Below are positions 7,760 to 10,182 of a DNA stretch of 10,182 bases, one piece after another. Origin of the DNA: Acidimicrobiaceae bacterium. Its GTDB lineage: Bacteria > Actinomycetota > Acidimicrobiia > Acidimicrobiales > Ilumatobacteraceae. The translations under genes were made by a program, and so were the position numbers. Each line of letters starts with the position of its first letter. Within the stretch, counting starts at the first letter, position 1. Location: contig JACJWF010000030.1 in NCBI GenBank assembly GCA_020637295.1, forward strand, positions 1 to 10,182, read 5' to 3'. The notes under the pieces are model-generated. The model did not search any database and was not told where the DNA came from. It saw only the letters and a program-made list of their open reading frames with translations.

Positions 7760-8518
7760 ATGGATCTCGGCCTCGCCGGCAAGAAGGCACTCGTCACCGG
7801 TTCCACGAAGGGCATCGGCCGCGGCATCGCCGAGACCCTGCTGGCCGAAGGCGCCTCGGTGGCCATCTGCGCCCGCAACGCGGACGAGGTGGCGGCCGCT
7901 GTGGCCGAGTTGAGTGCGAAGGGCACCGTGGTCGGCGCGTCGGTCGACGCCGGCGATCCCGAGGCGCTGCGGGCCTGGGTGCGGTCCAGCGCCGAGCAAC
8001 TCGGCGGCCTCGACATCTATGTGCACAACACGTCGGGCAAGCCGGCCAAGACGCTGGAGGCGTGGGAGAACAACTTCCACATCGACCTGATGGCGCTGGT
8101 GCACGGCGTGGAGGAAGCCACCCCGCTCCTTGCGGCCAGTGGCGCCGGCGCGGTGGTCACCATCGGCACCACGGCCTCCGCCGAGCACTTCGCCCGAGGC
8201 GCCAACAGCTACAGCGCGTTCAAGGCCGCCGCCACCAACTGGACGCTTGGCCAGGCCCAGGTGCTGGGCGCGCAGGGCATCCGCTGCAACGTGGTGTCGC
8301 CGGGCCCGATCATGGTGCCGGGCGGCGACTGGGACCGCATCAAGGGGGCGATGCCCGAGTTCTTCGAGGCCACCGCGAAGGTGCACCCGGGCGGCCACAT
8401 CGGCGAGGTCGCGGACGTGGCCGACCTGGTGACGTTCCTCGTCAGCCCGCGGGCCAGGCACATCAACGGCGCCAACGTCACCGTCGACGGCGGCTTCCTC
8501 AAGCGGGTGAACTACTAG
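7760..8518 (+). CDS. Short-chain dehydrogenase/reductase (SDR) family oxidoreductase
   Basis: A 252-residue classical SDR. The nucleotide-binding loop is TGSTKGIG (13-20). ARN at 38-40, with Arg39 after the second strand, hints at NADP(H). The NNAG position reads HNTSG (89-93). The catalytic pair is Tyr151 and Lys155 (YSAFK). The canonical catalytic Ser, expected at about 138, is Thr (IGTTAS, 135-140), with Ser140 two residues on. SPGPI at 180-184 and the end INGANVTVDGGF (235-246) are standard. The ATG at 7760 is fixed by AAGGAG at 7748-7753 with 6-nt spacing; the upstream in-frame extension has no such site. It is divergent from the P450, suggesting shared control and perhaps sequential oxidation of one substrate. 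Its TAG shares the CTAG at 8515-8518 with the converging gene. The substrate is unknown. Confidence 0.94.
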   Translation: MDLGLAGKKALVTGSTKGIGRGIAETLLAEGASVAICARNADEVAAAVAELSAKGTVVGASVDAGDPEALRAWVRSSAEQLGGLDIYVHNTSGKPAKTLEAWENNFHIDLMALVHGVEEATPLLAASGAGAVVTIGTTASAEHFARGANSYSAFKAAATNWTLGQAQVLGAQGIRCNVVSPGPIMVPGGDWDRIKGAMPEFFEATAKVHPGGHIGEVADVADLVTFLVSPRARHINGANVTVDGGFLKRVNY

Positions 8519-9240
8519 CCGTCGAGAGCGTCGAAGCCGTCGTCGTTACCCAGGTCGTCGACGGCGCCCAGGCCGTCGTTGGCGCTGGCGTCCAGCTCGG
8601 GCATCGCCTGGTAGCTGTCGGGGGCGTCGGCGTCGAGCGTGAACACGATCTCCTCGTAGGTGTGGTCCGGCGCGTCGGGCGCACCGTCCATCTCGATCTT
8701 CGCCGGCCACGCATGCTCGATCTCCCAGTTGGCCCCGCTGCCGGCATCGCCGAGGTGCGCCGCATCAGTGCCGCCGTGGTCGTCGATCGGGACGGCGAAC
8801 TTGAAGACGCCCTCGATCACTTCGTTGTGGTCGGCGACCGCGCCGGCACCGTCGTGGTCCAGCAACCTTCCAGTGGGAAGCCCCGAAGCAGGGTCGCGCG
8901 GCGAGACGATCCCGTCGAAGTCCAGCCCGTCCAGCTTCTGGTCGTCCACATCGTCCAAGCGGTCCAGCAGCATCTCACCCACCGCGCCGTCGTCCGACCG
9001 AATGTCGAGGTGCATCTTCGGGGCGACGGTGTCCGCATCCGTCTCGCTCGCAAACTCGACCTTCGGGTGCACCCTGCCCGCATCCGGTTCGTCCGGCACC
9101 GTCACCTTCGGGAAGACCGTGCGGCGATCGATGTCGTCCAGCAGACTGATCTTCTCGGTCCCCTCGTCGCCGAGGGGCGTGTCGGCCACGATCTGTTCCT
9201 TCGGGCCGATGGGCTTGTCGGGGCGGCGGCGGTCACTCAT
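8515..9240 (-). CDS. Highly acidic hypothetical protein with three 15-residue repeats
   Basis: A 241-residue protein I do not recognise. By hand count it has 44 Asp and 15 Glu against about 19 Lys plus Arg, and no Cys, so it is strongly acidic. There is no signal peptide or membrane segment. Residues 42-56, 57-71 and 72-86 form three tandem repeats of the form V-x-P-K, hydrophobic, x, hydrophobic, then an acidic end; IGPKEQIV at 11-18 may be a decayed fourth. After that come Asp-rich stretches (LLDRLDDVDDQKLDGLDFDG, 91-110), a more structured-looking part with VIEGVFKFAVPID (141-153) and NWEIEHAWPAKIEMDG (171-186), and an acidic tail ending DDGFDALDG. The start is certain: AGGAGG with 7-nt spacing before the ATG. 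It follows the methyltransferase gene by 54 nt and may share its transcript. The Asp-rich parts could be disordered or bind cations; that is speculation. Confidence 0.85.
   Translation of the reverse strand: MSDRRRPDKPIGPKEQIVADTPLGDEGTEKISLLDDIDRRTVFPKVTVPDEPDAGRVHPKVEFASETDADTVAPKMHLDIRSDDGAVGEMLLDRLDDVDDQKLDGLDFDGIVSPRDPASGLPTGRLLDHDGAGAVADHNEVIEGVFKFAVPIDDHGGTDAAHLGDAGSGANWEIEHAWPAKIEMDGAPDAPDHTYEEIVFTLDADAPDSYQAMPELDASANDGLGAVDDLGNDDGFDALDG
8983..9117 (-). repeat. Three tandem 15-codon protein repeats
   Basis: Within the acidic protein, VFPKVTVPDEPDAGR, VHPKVEFASETDADT and VAPKMHLDIRSDDGA follow each other without gaps. The shared frame is V at 1, PK at 3-4, hydrophobic residues at 5 and 7, and Asp at 12, with Glu or Arg at 10. 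The copies are similar at the protein level only, so they are old or under selection for pattern and not a recent DNA duplication. Confidence 0.75.
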
Positions 9241-9245
9241 GGTTC

Positions 9246-9254
9246 TTCCTCCTC
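9246..9254 (-). promoter_or_regulatory. Strong ribosome binding site for the acidic protein gene
   Basis: The minus strand reads GAGGAGGAA shortly before the ATG at 9240, with AGGAGG 7 nt away. It is the best Shine-Dalgarno in the window and much stronger than that of the P450 or the first ABC ATPase, suggesting efficient independent translation of the acidic protein. Confidence 0.7.
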
Positions 9255-9294
9255 AGCGAGTGTGTGCGCAGTGTGCAGCACGGGGTGTGCAGTG

Positions 9295-10182
9295 TCATCC
9301 GGGAGAGTTCCCGGTTTCCGGGTGGCGGGTCACGAACAGCAGGCCGGCGACGTCCACATCGCCCTCGCGCCGCAGCACGCAGTGCTCCACGCCCACGGGT
9401 TCCAGCCCGGCCGCGGCCAGGGCGTCGAGCGTCCAGGCCGCCGAGTGGGCGTAGCGACCCGACGGCTCCAGGCGGTAATCCTCCAACGAGTCACCGTCGC
9501 CGGCCTCCAGCGAGAACACCAGATGGCCACCCGGTCGCAGCGCCCTCGCCGCGGCCGCGAACACGGGACGCAGATCGCCGATGTAGTTCAGCGTGTCCGC
9601 GGACGTGAGCAGGTCGAACGACGCCTCGTGGGCAGCGAGAAACTCGGTGAGCTCGCACTGCTGCAGGTGGTCGTAGCAGCCCCGCGCCTGGGCCTTGGTC
9701 AGCATCCCGGCCGACAGGTCCACTCCCACGAGATGCTCCACGTGCGGCCGGAGGTGCTCGCCGACCTGGCCCGTGCCACACCCCAGGTCCGCCGCGTCCG
9801 TGGCTCGGCGCCCCTCGAGCACTCTCGCCACCAGGCTCGCCACGGCCTCGGGGGTCCGGTAGCCGAGCGCCGCGAGATGGTGGTCGAAGCCGTCGGCGTA
9901 GGAGTCGAACAACGCCGACACGTACCGTGGGTCCGCCCGGTCCGGCCGGCCGCCGTGGTGGGCGGCGTGCAGGTGGGCTGCCGTGGGGTCGGTGGGGGCC
10001 AAGCCGTACCAGCGGTCGATCGCTTCGTCGGCGGCAGCGTTCTCACGCGTCCGGCGCGCGGTGACGGCCAGCCGCCGCCACGACGACACGCTGTCGGGCG
10101 CCAGCGCACAGACCCGCCGGCAGGCGTCGAACGCGAGGCGGTGCCGACCGGCCGCGGACGCCCACCGGTCGATCGCTCGCCA
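9295..10182 (-). CDS. TPR-containing class I SAM-dependent methyltransferase (5' end cut by window edge)
   Basis: The frame is open from the right edge, so 295 C-terminal residues are seen; the GTG at 10089 lies inside the gene and is not its start. The first ~75 visible residues carry TPR-like helices (RLAFDACRRVCALAPDSVSS, then AADEAIDRWYGLAPTDPTAA), each with A at the tight-packing positions and a P near the end. The linker VSALFDSYADGFDHHLAALGYRTPE is typical of predicted TPR-repeat methyltransferases (COG4976-like). The Rossmann fold follows: motif I DLGCGTG (visible 132-138), acidic Asp155 in VGVDLSAGML, motif IV LTSADTLNYIGD, and RALRPGGHLVFSLE. The SAM-binding core is therefore complete. 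The methyl acceptor is unknown. It is the upstream partner of the acidic protein gene, 54 nt away on the same strand. Confidence 0.92.
   Translation of the reverse strand, partial: WRAIDRWASAAGRHRLAFDACRRVCALAPDSVSSWRRLAVTARRTRENAAADEAIDRWYGLAPTDPTAAHLHAAHHGGRPDRADPRYVSALFDSYADGFDHHLAALGYRTPEAVASLVARVLEGRRATDAADLGCGTGQVGEHLRPHVEHLVGVDLSAGMLTKAQARGCYDHLQQCELTEFLAAHEASFDLLTSADTLNYIGDLRPVFAAAARALRPGGHLVFSLEAGDGDSLEDYRLEPSGRYAHSAAWTLDALAAAGLEPVGVEHCVLRREGDVDVAGLLFVTRHPETGNSPG

Noticed and set aside
9240..9294. GTGTGCAG-like short repeats in the gap before the acidic protein gene
   Set aside because: The copies are short and irregular, and such GT-rich runs arise easily; I see no symmetric site or hairpin worth calling.

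Overview
The window is high-GC DNA with actinobacterial character. Genes carry C- or G-ending codons, GTG starts occur, and coding is dense on both strands. The EF-Tu, S10, P450 and SDR sequences all look actinobacterial. The EF-Tu region running from GHIDHGKT to QYTPFDQIDKAPEEKARGITIS reminds me of Acidimicrobiia, but that placement is from memory and not computed. There are no phage, transposase, CRISPR or tRNA/rRNA features.

Layout. Positions 1-942 (minus): a truncated alpha/beta-hydrolase-like gene cut by the left edge, preceded on the same strand by a YgjV-like membrane protein with a C-terminal GNAT-like domain. Positions 981-2584 (minus): tuf (EF-Tu) followed closely by rpsJ (ribosomal protein S10) and a strong hairpin. 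No other str or S10 operon member flanks them. Positions 2757-6320 (plus): four tightly coupled genes, each overlapping the next by 4 nt, in the order ATPase, ABC-2-like permease, ATPase, ABC-2-like permease; they probably encode one or two export or resistance-type ABC complexes. Positions 6321-6405: a compact repeat and palindrome element where the ABC operon converges on a cytochrome P450 gene; the last P450 codons lie inside the palindrome. Positions 6384-8518: P450 (minus) and an SDR oxidoreductase (plus), divergent over an 83-bp promoter region. Positions 8515-10182 (minus): a TPR-methyltransferase cut by the right edge, then an extremely acidic hypothetical protein whose stop codon shares a CTAG with the SDR stop.

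Functionally this is a patchwork of a translation module, an ABC export operon, a likely redox pair (P450 plus SDR) and poorly characterised genes. The points most worth a second look are the codon-usage mosaic inside tuf, the isolation of tuf-rpsJ from the rest of the ribosomal operons, the palindromic repeat element at about 6360, and the acidic protein with three 15-residue repeats. I did not find a clearly new multi-gene defence or biosynthetic system.
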